Notes under the pieces: generated by a model | What the model was told of the DNA's origin: nothing | Seen by the model: only the letters and a program-made list of their open reading frames with translations | Database searches by the model: none | Made by a program: the position numbers and the translations under genes | Shown: positions 1 to 10,999 of the stretch, in pieces | Position numbering within the stretch: position 1 is the stretch's first letter | Layout: each line of letters opens with the position of its first letter | NCBI GenBank assembly: GCA_003952965.2 | Contig: CM025849.1 | Coordinates: 28,458,408-28,522,407, forward strand | Source of the DNA: Morella rubra | Lineage: Eukaryota; Streptophyta; Magnoliopsida; Fagales; Myricaceae | Length of the DNA: 64,000 nucleotides | Direction: 5' to 3'

Positions 1-248
1 ATGAAGAGCTGTTTTGACAGTAAAAAATCAACAGTTTAGACCCAAACAACACCCAGAGGGGAATGAACATGTGAACACCTAGAGGGGAATGATATGTGTT
101 TTTCGAGAGTACTCTAATCTATTTTTGTGTGCCATGTTTGAATTTGTGCGAATGAGTTCGAACTATTACTCAAACCAAATGAAGAACATGGTGCAGGTAA
201 GACATATAAAATGATCATTATGATATTTTACATGCATCTTCATAAACA

Positions 249-825
249 ATCAAATAAGATGAACAACTCATATTGCATGTTTTCCTATGTTGTAAAATTG
301 ATGGATTTTTCAAGTGTTGGGCTGTTCTCATGTTTTGCATTATGTTTGGCCAACAGTTGTTCAAACAAGTTCGAATTGATTGTCCGCATCGGTTCTAATA
401 GAGTTTGAAATTAGTGTTTGAACAGTATGCATGTAGAAATGTTGGCTTTTATGTCAGAATCAACTGTTTTGATGATAACATAGAGAAGTAATTAAGTTAT
501 GTGAAGTTAAAGAAAAATCCAAAATGTGCACGAAGCGACAATTCAAATAAGATGAACAACTCATATTGCATGTTTTCCTATGTTGTAAAATTGATGGATT
601 TTTCAAGTGTTGGGCTGTTCTCATGTTTTGCATTATGTTTGGCCAACAGTTGTTCAAACAAGTTGGAATTGATTGTCCCATCGTTCTAATAGAGTTTGAA
701 ATAGTTTGAACTGTATGCAGTAGAAATGTTGGCTTTTTTAGTCACAATAAATGTTTTGATGATAACAATAAGAAGTAATTGAAATGTGAAGTAAAGAAAA
801 TCCAAAATGAGCACGAAGCGATCAA
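249..825. repeat. Tandem duplication, unit ~290 bp
   Basis: Bases 249-540 and about 543-825 are near-identical direct copies. Each unit holds TNL-flank sequence followed by about 100 bp of the start of the SIRE-type LTR (TG at 440 in the first unit, at 727 in the second). In the first unit the LTR stops after ~101 bp and flank sequence resumes, so the duplication happened after the LTR had inserted. Confidence 0.85.
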
Positions 826-1892
826 GCAACCATCACCTTCAAAATGCGAAGTGCTTTTTAAAGTGAAACTCAGTTCGTCTAGGTAATCTTTGTAACTCTA
901 AGACATCATCTTTAACAAGGATTTGAACCACACGCTTGCAGATTTCTTCAAAACTTGCATGAACGTTTTACCACTTGTTTTCGAAGATTTAAAAATGTTT
1001 TAAATGGTTTCAAAATATCCCAATTAAACTCCAAAACCTTTTATATACTTACGAGAAGTTAGTCTTTAAAATTGAGTATTTTAAATTGGTCAAAATCATG
1101 TTTTAAAAACAACCGGATCATGTGTTTAAGTTGAAGAGGTCGACCGGTTCATTTTAAAAATAAAAGAAAAGAGCTATTCTGACCTCTAACATTATGACTG
1201 TTAGGTAACGTAAACCTGCAGCGGTCGACCGGCTCATGTAGCGGTCGACTGGTTCGTCGTGAATCTTTGACAGATCGACTCCTAACGGCTATTTTTCTTA
1301 TGAGGCCTATGTAAAGCCATTCCACGCCTTTTAAAAATTGCTGAACATCCAAAATCATTTTACAAAGACAAAGAGTGATCAAAAACCTTTCAATCCTTAT
1401 TCAAACATCATTCACACATAATCATCACTTTCACATCCTTGTTATTATGTGAAGCCTAAGAGATAGAAATTCTCATTGTATCAAACCTCTCCAAACTCCT
1501 TCTTCTAATGAACAACCCTCACCAAAAGGAAACAAGAGAACCACTCTCTTTCAAGGATGTAAGAGACAAACCTCATTGTTACAATGTGATACCTAGATAG
1601 AAATTTCTCATTGTATCACTTTCACTTTCTTAGCATTTTCATGCGCTTGTCTCGGTAAAGGAGCTTGAGGGGAGGATGTAGGTAGGTTGTCGAACCACCT
1701 AAAAATCTCGTGATTGCTTCTCTAACCTTGCTCTTTACATGTAGCACTTATTTACTTATTGCATCAATACTTGTTTAAATACTTGTGCAAAATTATCCTT
1801 TACTTTGCAAACACGTTTTCGGGGATTAAAAGCGAAAAATTTTGGAAACTCAATTCACCCCCCCTCTTGGTTGCTTAATCCTAGGAATTACA
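727..1892 (+). mobile_element. Solo LTR of a SIRE/Maximus-type Ty1-copia element
   Basis: The 1166-bp segment starts TGTTGG, has the 'ttttgatgataaca' opening typical of SIRE-type LTRs, and ends near the 'caattcaccccccctcttgg' signature with terminal CA. Flanking 5-mers are agaaa (722-726) and agaat (1893-1897), a 4/5 match to a target duplication. The paralogous flank at 20890-20915 runs straight from 'gcagcag' into 'aattgtttataaata', which is the empty site. No internal retrotransposon region follows, so it is a solo LTR left by recombination. It contains three copies of a 'ggtcgac(c/t)gg' motif at about 1139, 1223 and 1239. Confidence 0.85.
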
Positions 1893-2180
1893 AGAATTGT
1901 TTATAAATAATTATTTGTTTATTTTTTAATTGTGTTGAATTTTTTGCAGAAGAAGAGCAAAAGAAATTGTTGGAATTGTGCAAATTTGACTATCATCTAC
2001 ACTGGGAAGTTCACTTCTCTACTCCGATTACTGAATACCCTCACAAAAGAAGAGAAAGTCTAGCATGTAAAAGAGGTTCACTTCTTTTAAATCTAGGCTT
2101 CCCGAGGGGCCTTAGAATAATGCAATTGCTTCTTGCGAAGTTAACAAAGCGATTAGTGAGTTGGGTTATTATTTAAAAAT

Positions 2181-3288
2181 AGCTTAATTACAGTACATGT
2201 CCTGTGGTATTCGACTTTCACAAATTAGTTCCTGTAGTATGACTTTCAACAAAATAGTCATTGTGGTATGTTTTGGAGACAAATAAGTCCTTCCGTCCAA
2301 CTGCCGTTACCCAACTAACTGAGAGTGCTTGTGTGTCATGTACATGGCACATCAACACCATTCACGCGTTGAAAAAAAAACCTGAAACTTTCTCTTCGTC
2401 ACAACGTGCGACCCCTGTTCCTCCCTAATTTCTCCGACTTCCCTGAACCCTAACTGTGAGCTCCCCGTGCAACATCTCCAGCCCTAAAGAGTTGGAACGC
2501 ACTCTCTTCTCTCTCGTCAGTGTTTGACAAGGTTTCCCCTGAGATGTTGCACGGTGCAAGATTTCTCATCCAAAGATACAGAAAAACAACAATTTCTATC
2601 TAGATAATCTGAGGTGAATGATAACGAGCTATTCACGCAAGTTATCTTCCTCCGTCCAAAGAAAGCCAGTATAAAATATCAATTTTTGTTTTCAACCAGG
2701 GCTAGATTTTTTCTTTTTTTCTTCTTTTCTTGGTGGGCCTAGATTTCTCAATAATTGCGCAAATACGTTACTGGAAAGAAATGAAATGTTGGTAAGGACA
2801 GATATGTGGATGAGTCTGATATAAAAATCCCGGTCTATCTCCAAGCCATTGTCAAGGAGACACTGAGACTATACCCACCGGCCCCAATTATTAGCCTTCG
2901 TGCTGCAATGGAAGCCTGCACCCTCTCATCTGGGTGTCACATTCCTGCCGGTACACGTTTAATGGTGTATGGCTGGAAAGTCCACCGAGACAAGCGCATC
3001 TGGTGCGACCCTCACAACTTTTGGCCCGAAAGATTTTTGACCAGCCATTAGGAAATAGACGTGAGATTTTTTATCAGCCATAAGGAAATTAGAGGGAGGA
3101 ACAGAGAGAGGGAAAAAAAGGTGTCAACATGTGAATGGTGTTGACTTGGCATTGTATCAATACACACAAGCACTCTTTCATTAGTTGGGTAATCACATTT
3201 GGATGGAAGGACTATTTTTGTTTTTAAAATATACCTCATGACTATTTTGTCGAAAGTCATACTACAAAGACTAATTTATAATTAAGCC
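2181..3288. mobile_element. MULE-type TIR element carrying a P450 fragment (Pack-MULE-like)
   Basis: The ends are long imperfect inverted repeats: the ~150 bp beginning 'gcttaatta' at 2182 re-appears inverted at about 3130-3288. The 9-bp target duplication 'tttaaaaat' lies at 2172-2180 and 3289-3297. The paralogous locus at 28271-28300 shows the undisturbed site with a single 'tttaaaaat' (28282-28290). No transposase is seen, so the element is non-autonomous. It carries part of a cytochrome P450 exon at 2788-3051 and a 14-bp inverted repeat (2465-2478 and 2541-2554). The 9-bp duplication with long TIRs fits Mutator-like elements; the superfamily is inferred. Confidence 0.85.
2788..3051 (+). 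pseudogene. Cytochrome P450 (CYP82-like) exon fragment
   Basis: The translated stretch has the P450 K-helix motif ExxR as [11 protein letters not shown], followed by the PERF motif (WPERFL). Between them lies [16 protein letters not shown], which resembles plant CYP82-type enzymes. Only about 88 codons are present. A stop (TGA) lies just upstream at 2782 and a TAG at 3049 follows LTSH, where family members normally read on. The heme-binding Cys region and the whole N-terminal half are absent, so it cannot encode an enzyme. It lies wholly between the inverted ends of the 2181-3288 element and was evidently captured by it. The CYP82 assignment is from memory of the family. Confidence 0.85.
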
Positions 3289-3590
3289 TTTAAAAATATT
3301 AAAACTGTTTGCTAAAGAACATTGGCCGGCTACTAGTAATATGTCCTTATTTATATATATATATATATTAAGATAATTAAACAGACAAAAGAATCCAATG
3401 CACGGAAAGGGAAAAAACAATTGTAGAAATAATTTATTAGCATCGATTATTGTATCAATGGAGCCACTCCAATTAGAATAATCGTGGAATACGCGTCGAT
3501 TGATAACTTTAATTTGCACCCACCTAGATGTTTCCTCACGCTGTCTGTTTCGCTTGCATATGACACTCCCTCCTACATCGTAATTCACCA
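3289..3590 (+). promoter_or_regulatory. 5' flank of TNL-A
   Basis: The sequence before the TNL-A start matches 28291-28509 upstream of TNL-C ('aagaacattg.ccggctactagt', 'gcacccacc.agatgtttcctcacg'). It contains a short (TA)n run at 3351-3368. It is probably promoter and 5'UTR; no core promoter can be fixed. The MULE insertion at 2181-3288 pushed this promoter away from its original upstream DNA. Confidence 0.5.
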
Positions 3591-6500
3591 ATGGCGTCCA
3601 TGATCAGTACTCCGATCGCCTCCCCATCTTCTTCTTCTGCAAAACCTCGATGGATCCATGAAGTTTTTCTCAGTTTCTATGGCAAAGACACCCGCAAAAA
3701 CTTTTACAGACCATCTATATATTGCGTTGAAAGAAAAAGGCATTCTTGCCTTTAGGGATGATGAAGAACTCGAGCGAGGAGAAGATATTTCTACAGGCTC
3801 TTGAAAGCAATACAAGAATCTAGTCCGCGGTTGTTGTTATCTCAAGAAATTATGCATCCTCTAGATGGTGTTTGATTGAACTTGCAGAAATCGTCAAGTG
3901 CAAGAAGGAAATTGGGCTGACAGTTTACCCTGTATTCTACCATGTGGATCCCTCAGAGGTACGAAACTTACAGGAATTTTTCAGCTTTTGCTAAGCATGA
4001 AGGAGACCCTAGAGTTGACCAGAGATGATGCAAGCGTGGAGATCTGCTTTGATAGAAGTGGGTAATATCTCTGGATGGGATTTGCAAGATAGGTAACATT
4101 TAGTCATTTTCTTATTTCAATTTCAATGATTTCGAAGAAGAAGATTCACTGTGTTGATAGGGGAAATAAAAAAACCAAGTTACAGGAAGGCTGAGATCAT
4201 TTAGGGCGCAATTAAAAAGTGATTAACTTTTGTTGGAAATGAGAGATTATTTACCCAAATTATTTCTTCTTTCATCTTTTCTTACTTCTGTGTCCCGGCC
4301 AATCCTGGCTGGAGCCACGTTGAAATTTACAAGAACCAAAAAAACTCTACAATATTTAAGCTAAAATTTAGAGGGACCCCCAAAAGAAAAAAACAAAAGA
4401 TGACCGTTGCAGCCCCTTCCCCCTCCTCTCTGCAGCCATGTCTCTCTTCTCCATGTTTTAAGTGTTTCTATTTTTCTCTGCAAATTTTCTTAAGCTTTTC
4501 TTTTTCCTTTTGTTGGGAAAACAAAAATAGTTTTTTCTTTGTATTGTATCAAATAATATATTATCAAACAATAACAACAGTAGTAGCGTGGTGGGACTGG
4601 CGAGCTCGGGTCTGTCGATCTTCGGGTCCCAATTTAAGTTTTTTAATTGTCCTTTTTTTACTTAAAGTATATTATGTTAATTTTTTCGTACCTTCCACTA
4701 CTCCACCCTTCCGGCTCTGAAGGGGTACTGTCTTACAGAATGGGAAGATTCCCCACATGGCCGCCAACCTTTAGCCCCGGTGGGGGGACACCACTGGCGA
4801 GCTAGGATCTATCGATCTTGGGGTCCCAATTTAAGTTTTTTAATTGTTAAATATATTATCCTTTTTTTAGTTAAAGTATATTATGTTAATTTTTTCGTAC
4901 ATATATAAAAATTTAGATATTTTATTCAATATTTAACATATATTATGGATTGAACCCATCTGAGAACTTAGAGAGGATCCAAGAAAAATCATATATGATG
5001 TGTTTTTGAAATTATATTTGTTTTTCTTGTCGAAAGTTTTAGACTAATTCTTGAGCTTTAACTAAGATCGATTCAAGTTTTCCGCATATTTGGGACTGGA
5101 TTTTGAACAAAACAAAAGCCTAGGCAAATGTACTCTCAAAGTTATTTAATTTAAAAAATCTACTACTGATCTTTTTTTTTTCTGAACAAAAAAGGAAAAA
5201 AAAAAGTTACTGATCTTAAATTCAATTCAATTTTGTTAAGAAGACATAATTTCTTAAAACCTTCTTATTCAAGGAGAGAGTAGTTTTTGCATTTTAAGGA
5301 AATTGGTAATTAAACGTTTTAGAGAAGAGATGTAAAATTTTGAAAATGCTACACATGAAGAAAGGAAATTGGTTAGAGTTTCCCTGTCTCTTCTAAATGA
5401 AGCTAAATATTTTGTACATTGATTAAATTGTTTCATTTTTCTTGTAGATATGAAGCAATTGTTGTAAGAGAAATCATTGGAAGGATATTTTGTGAATTGA
5501 ATCGTAGATTTGTCAATATTTATCATAACTTTGTTGGAATAGACTCTCGTGTGGAGGAAATGATGAACTTACTTAATATGGGGATCGATGATGTTTACTT
5601 CATTGGAGTTTATGGGATGGGTGGTGTTGGTAAGACAACTTTGGCAGAGTTGTTTGTGAAAGAGTTTCCTATCAGTTCGAAGCTAGTTGTTTTATTGCTT
5701 CTATTAGAGAAAGAAGTACAAAAACCTGGTCTACTTTCTTTTACAAAAAGCAACTTCTTTCTAAGATCATGAAACAAGACACAAATATATGGGATGATCG
5801 TAGGACTCCGTGTAATAAGGAACAGACTACGTAGTATAAAGGTTTTCATTGTCCTTGATGATGTGGATAAAGATGAACAACTAGAGGCATTGGCCGGGAG
5901 CCATTGTTTGGTCCGGGGAGTAGATCATTATCAAGCAAAGCAAATGGAAAGATAGACGCTAAATGATGATGACTTTTCAGTTTGTCAGCCTTTAAGGAAA
6001 TCTATCCAGAAAATGGCTATGTGGATTTGTCTAAAGATTTTGTGTATTATGCTCAAGGCTTACCTTTAGCTCTTAAGGTTTTGGGGTCCTCCTTGTTCGG
6101 TAGAAGCACAGTTGCATGGAAAGGCTTTTGGAATCAACTTCAAAGAATTCCAAATAGAAAAATTTTGGATGTACTTCAAATAGGTTTTGATGGATTGGAA
6201 GATTTGCAGAAGAAATTATTTTTGGATATTGCATGCTTTTTCAAAGGAAAGAAGCTAGATTACATATTTGATATACTAGAAAGTTTTGGTTTCTTTCCAG
6301 ACATCAATATTGAAGTTCTCGTGGAGAAATCACTCATAACCATATCATCTGAGAGGTTCGATCAAGATGCATGATTTGCTACAAAAAATGGGCCAAGAAA
6401 TTGTGCGTCGTGAGTCCCCTGAAGAGCCTGGACGACGTAGTAGGTTGTGGTGTTATGAAGATATCCTTCACGTATTAAAGGATAATTCTGTAAGTAGATG

Positions 6501-8625
6501 AGTACTACAGAATGCAGAGCAATATATTTTTATCCTAACTCTTCTAATTAAGTATTTGTCAAATACTTCCACTGCACCAACTAATCTATTGTTTTTGGTT
6601 ACTAGGGAACTGATGCAGTTGAAGGCATAGTCCTAAAGTTACCTGTTCGAGTCGAGGAACGATTGAGTGTCAAAGCATTCTCACAGATGAAAAGACTGAG
6701 AATTCTTAGATCGGTGGTACAGAGAACTTTTTTGAACTTTCAAACAAAAGCAATATTGTTGAATGGGATGAAGATGATTTAGAATCCATGCCAACAAAAG
6801 AGTTGCGCCTTATGAAATGGTTTGAGTTTCCTTTTAAATCTCTGCCTATGAATTTCAAGCCAGACAATCTTGTTGAACTCAAAATGCGTGGCAGCAGCAT
6901 TGAACAACTGTGGAAGGGAAGTAAGGTAAGATTTTCACCTATATGAATGTACACTATCTCTCATCTTTTTTTTTGGGTTATTTTTTATGTTATTTTCTTA
7001 TTTGTGATTATGCATTTATTGGATGAAACTAGAGTTTGGGCAGCTTAAAACGCTTGGACTTGAGATTCACAAACTTGATGGAAACACCAGACTTTTCCAA
7101 AGCCCCAAAGTTGGAGATGATAGACCTTGAAGGTTGTAAAAGTTTGTCTAAGGTCCACCCATCAATTGCAGTTCTCAAACGGCTTAAGCTATTGGATTTA
7201 GTTCTTGCAAATGTCTTAAAAGACTTCCAGACAAGATCAATTTAGAGTCTCTTGAAGATTTTAATCTTTCTGGCTGTTCAAGACTTGAGACATTTCCAGA
7301 TGTCGAAAATATGACATCTTTGCGATTACTTTATTTGGATGGCACGGCAATAAAAGAGTTACCATCATCATTTGTGAATCTATCTGGCCTTTGTACATTG
7401 TCTGTTCGAGGCTGCATAAACCTATCAATTCTTCCAAGTGATATCTGTGGCTTGTCAACTCTTAGATTTCTGCAACTATCAGGTTGCCATAGAATTGATG
7501 AATTTCCAGACTTGAGTAGAATGGAATGTCTGGAGGAGCTTTATGCAGAAAAACCGGCATAACACAATTACCATCCCCCAATCTTCGTCCAAAGAACTTG
7601 AAGACCTTAAGAGTTGGTGGATTCAAGCCTGATGCCACAAGAAGAAAGCTCAGATTCCACCTGTTCTTCATTTTTAGCGTACTTTATTGTAAAGGGGAGT
7701 GAAGGGCTATTTTCCTTTCATTTGAAAACAGGCAAATAAAACTTCTACACTTGGAAGTGGGAAGGGGGGTCCATGAGGTGAGTATTAATTCTCTCTCTCT
7801 CTCTGCATGGCATGCTTTTGAAATGAAAAAAGATTAATTTATCTTCCTTTTTGTATCGTGGACAACTTTTGGTTCCAAGGTGATGTATGGCTCTTCGTTG
7901 ACATATGGAATGCCAGAGTGGTTCAATTCAGGGAAGCTGCAGTGATTCCGAGCCTTAAGATACATCAAAATGTGGATGGCAATAGGAAGTGGATTGGATA
8001 TGCCCTATTTGTCGTGTACGAAGTAGATCAGGACCACTGCCTTTGAATCCTTGGAGTTTAACGAGCTGTAATGAGGACAGTGATCCTTTTTCTTTGCATA
8101 TATTCCCGTTTAATCTTCAATTTTTCGTAAATTATGTTCTTGGGACAACAAAAGATCTATATGTTCGTACTTCTCGAATCTCTTCTCTTGGGCCACTGGG
8201 ATTTTGGGTTTATATACCAGCTCAATGGTTTTTTGAACAATTCAAGAATTTGGATCAAGTGAACTACATTAATGTACCTCTTATGTCTAAGTTCCAAGAG
8301 CATATCAGAAAGACAAGGGCCCGTCTAGTATATGAAGATGATGCTTCTGAGTTTTATAAAAGCATTGCTCCTCCTGGTATGGAACTCGAATTCCATCGCC
8401 ATCTCCCTTCTTATTTGAAGAAGGTTAGTGATATCATGCAATCTCTCTTTAATTGACCTCGTTTCTACTAGCATCATTTTCCATCTAAATTGATGGAAAC
8501 TGTAAAATATATTTATCTGTTAAAGTTTTTATAATTATTTAGATAATATATTGTCAAATGCGTGTTGATTCTGACCTGCTGTTAATTTAACTCTTCTGCT
8601 GTAGCTTACCTCTTGTGAGGATTGA
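3591..8625 (+). pseudogene. TNL-A: TIR-NBS-LRR-C-JID resistance gene, degenerate
   Basis: Six exons follow the usual TNL plan. The TIR exon is 3591-4092 (FLSFYGKDTRK, then after frameshifts [12 protein letters not shown], which holds the family's catalytic Glu). The NB-ARC exon is 5448-6489, with P-loop GMGGVGKTTLAE, kinase-2 VFIVLDDVD, YAQGLPLALKVLG and MHDLL(Q)[13 protein letters not shown] exons are 6606-6925 and 7033-7777 (GTAIKELPSSF, DFSKAPKLE). The C-JID exon runs from about 7858 to 8423, with LTYGMPEWF-like and GFWVYIPAQWF blocks. A micro-exon at 8605-8625 ends LTSCED-stop. Intact, it would be an intracellular immune receptor with a TIR NADase. Frameshifts occur in the TIR (an extra A near 3697 and another near 3795), after the P-loop (near 5685), near 6357, near 6700 and near 7200. 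No AG acceptor adjoins the C-JID exon. It is closely related to TNL-C. Single-base indels dominate, so sequencing error is a possible alternative for some. Confidence 0.9.
4597..4850. repeat. Direct repeat inside TNL-A intron 1
   Basis: The ~50-bp block beginning 'actggcgagct' and ending 'ttaagttttttaattgt' occurs at about 4597-4650 and again at 4793-4847. The TNL-C intron has only one copy (29290-29352), so the duplication is specific to TNL-A. The block also contains the 'cttccactactccaccct.ccggctct' segment shared with 29228-29258. Confidence 0.75.
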
Positions 8626-8861
8626 GGATATTGTAGCAACAATTGGTGTCAGACAAGCAAGGAGAGCCACCGAGTTGATGGCAGTCAAGGAAAGCATTAA
8701 TTGACATTGCAGGTTATGAAAAATTATCCTTTCCCCCACTCGTTCTTCACATATGCATAGAATCTGAAGCATATGGTATGAATGTTTCTAAAAGAACCAT
8801 TTTCTACTTTATGTGGTATTTTTTTTTTTCATTTTATTCTCCCCCCCCCCCCTTTTTTTAA

Positions 8862-9482
8862 GGCTTAATTAGTCCACTAACTTTGAGGTATTGCCCACTC
8901 TCAAACTGGTTCCTAGGATAAATTTCGTCTTAAACAGGTTATTGTGGAATTATTTATGTCTTAATGTGATCATTTCATTAACTCGAGTGACCTCATAATA
9001 AATGGAAAAAATCCAATGTGACTAACGGAGACACTTGATAATCAATTTTCAATAACCATGTGTCCCCATTAATTGTCAAATCACTCAGTGTGCCACGTAT
9101 GACCGATTTCCATCAATCTTAATTTCACCTCAAATCCTATACACCAGGTTGGACCAACCCATATTGTTTAAGGTAGAGTTAGATAGAATTGTTTCCCTGT
9201 CAAACATATAGAATTTGAGGTGGAATTAAAATTAATGGGGATCAATGATTCAAGCTAGGTGATTTAGAAATTAAGGGGGACACATGGTTATTAACAATTG
9301 GTTAAAATGTGTCTCCGTTAGTCACGTTAGATTTTGTCCATTTACGAGGTGACTCGAGTTGATGAAATGACCACCTCAAGACACAAAAATATCCATAGGG
9401 ACCAGTTTTGAACGAAAGTTACCTTAATAATGGATCAATTTGGGATTAGGCAGTACCCGAAGGCCAGTGGACTAATTAAGCC
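8862..9482. mobile_element. Non-autonomous TIR element (MULE-like) downstream of TNL-A
   Basis: The start 'ggcttaattagtccact' returns inverted at the end as 'agtggactaattaagcc'. The long inverted arms also carry 'caaactggttcctagg' and its complement-like partner. No coding region is present. The same element sits at the same place after TNL-C (33376-33965), so it inserted before the two units duplicated. It shares the GGCTTAATTA terminus with the P450-carrying element. AT-rich, homopolymeric flanks prevent a secure target duplication. Confidence 0.75.
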
Positions 9483-9548
9483 TTTTGAAAAGCAAAATGT
9501 GGGTCTTACTCATTATTTTGTTTTAAAATATTGCTCGTATAGCTCTTG

Positions 9549-10999
9549 TGTAACACCCTGGATTTTCTTTTTATTAATAAAATATTTAATTTTTAATTAA
9601 ATTTCGAATTTTTAATTATTTGAAAAAGAACTCATGTTTTAAAAGTGTTTAAAGTTTGAAATATTGACTTGATTTGAAAAAGTTATCTTTTTAAAAGTGT
9701 TTGAAATTTGAAGAAGAGATGTTTTATTTTTATCTCTTTAGATTTTAAAGTTTTGATTTTAAATACCTATAGAATATGTTTGAATTTTAAAATAGATAGT
9801 AGCTCAATCTTATCATCTTTTCAAATGTAGAGTCCTTTAAATAGGGTTGCAATCTAGTCTTTTATAAATCCTTTGTTAGTCTCTGCGATGTATATTGATT
9901 GGGAGAATAGAAATCAAGCGTCTTCCCGAGGTTATAGTCTAGTTTCTTGAGGTCTTGGAGGTTAATTGATAAATGGTTCAAGTGTTATGAAGGCAAGGTA
10001 AGCAGGTTATTATGCTAGATTTTTTTTAAACACTGAGGTGATATTTGAGAATTGCATGTTTTATTGAAAACCTCGGAGTTTTATGTGCATTACTTTACGA
10101 TAAATTTGTCAAAGATTATAGCATGAAATGTGTAAACATGAGCTTATTTTTATGTCCAATGATATTAAATGATGTTTTCAATGTTTAAATCAAAGCTTTT
10201 TGATGTTTATTATTATTTAAGATTTGTGCATTATATTTCATGAAAAGAAGAGAAAGATGCAAAGTCAAAGTGATGTTTATAGTATGATATGTTATGTATT
10301 TTCAAACCCTGAGGTCTAGATTTTACAGAGACAGCGTATTGGTACCAATTGCAACCCATTGAGTGCACCCATTCTAGAAATTGAGTGGTTTATTTTGTAG
10401 GTTCTTCTGGAGTGCACGCTTGGACATGGCCAAGCCTTAGTAAGGGAGAATTCTACCCATAATATTGGTTTGGTTGATCCCTAAACTAGGTACCGACAGC
10501 ACAATCCTATCATGGGGGTAAATGTGATCCACAGTTATTGCCAAAGAGATTTTCTATAGTATTATTATGAAAGATAAAAGTTGTTTTACCGTTATAGTTA
10601 TAGTTATGTTATTTGGATTGAGATTTATAGTTTTCTATTGATTTTTACTTCCTAAATGTGGCTCCTGAAATGCATCCCAGCATAATGATTTTGCTTACTG
10701 AGTTGTCGAACTCACCTGTTATATGTTCTCTCTTTTCAGATAATATTTAGGAGTGTGCTGAGAGTTATGTTAGATGGTGCCTGGGTGGGTAGCTGAAAGA
10801 AGGCTTAGAATTTCAGTTAAACCGAGTGTTTTCTTTGTAATTTTTCGATTTTTTTAAAGAGTTCTAAATGAAGTGTTTTTATTCAATTGTTTCGAAGTTT
10901 TAAACGTGAATTTGTTATCAAGATTGTTTATTTTGTGGATGATTGATTTCTATCCCTTAATTTTTGTCGAATTTCACTAGTTTTACGCATAGAAGTACA
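9549..10999 (+). mobile_element. Ty3/gypsy-type LTR, 3' end abutting a CACTA element
   Basis: It begins TGTAACACCCTGG, the usual start of plant chromovirus LTRs. It contains the late-LTR landmark 'cttactgagttgtcgaactcacc' near 10695 and a 'ttttcagataat' segment. The last bases before 11000 ('agttttacgcatag..gtaca') resemble an LTR end. The TNL-C locus reads 'gctcttgctacagtatcctgg' (about 34025), so the LTR interrupted the TNL-A flank after 'gctcttg' (9542-9548). The right-hand target duplication is not seen because the CACTA element starts there. No gypsy gag-pol follows. Confidence 0.7.

Larger units (their letters stand above)
1..2180. repeat. TNL upstream flank, copy 1 of 3
   Basis: This stretch matches 20439-21085 and 27481-28290 closely. 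All three share the opening around 'gagctg.tttgacagt', the segment around 'tgccatgtttgaacttgtgcg', and a tail around 'ttataaata' and 'aattgtgttgaatttt'. Copies 1 and 3 continue to the start of a TNL gene, so this is part of the duplicated TNL unit. Copy 1 is interrupted by an LTR at 727-1892 and an internal tandem duplication. No protein-coding gene is seen; the short open frames here are not conserved between copies. Confidence 0.8.

Noticed and set aside
2806-3051. A functional P450 gene
   Set aside because: Only the K-helix to PERF part is present, with flanking stops and no heme-binding region, and it lies inside a transposable element.
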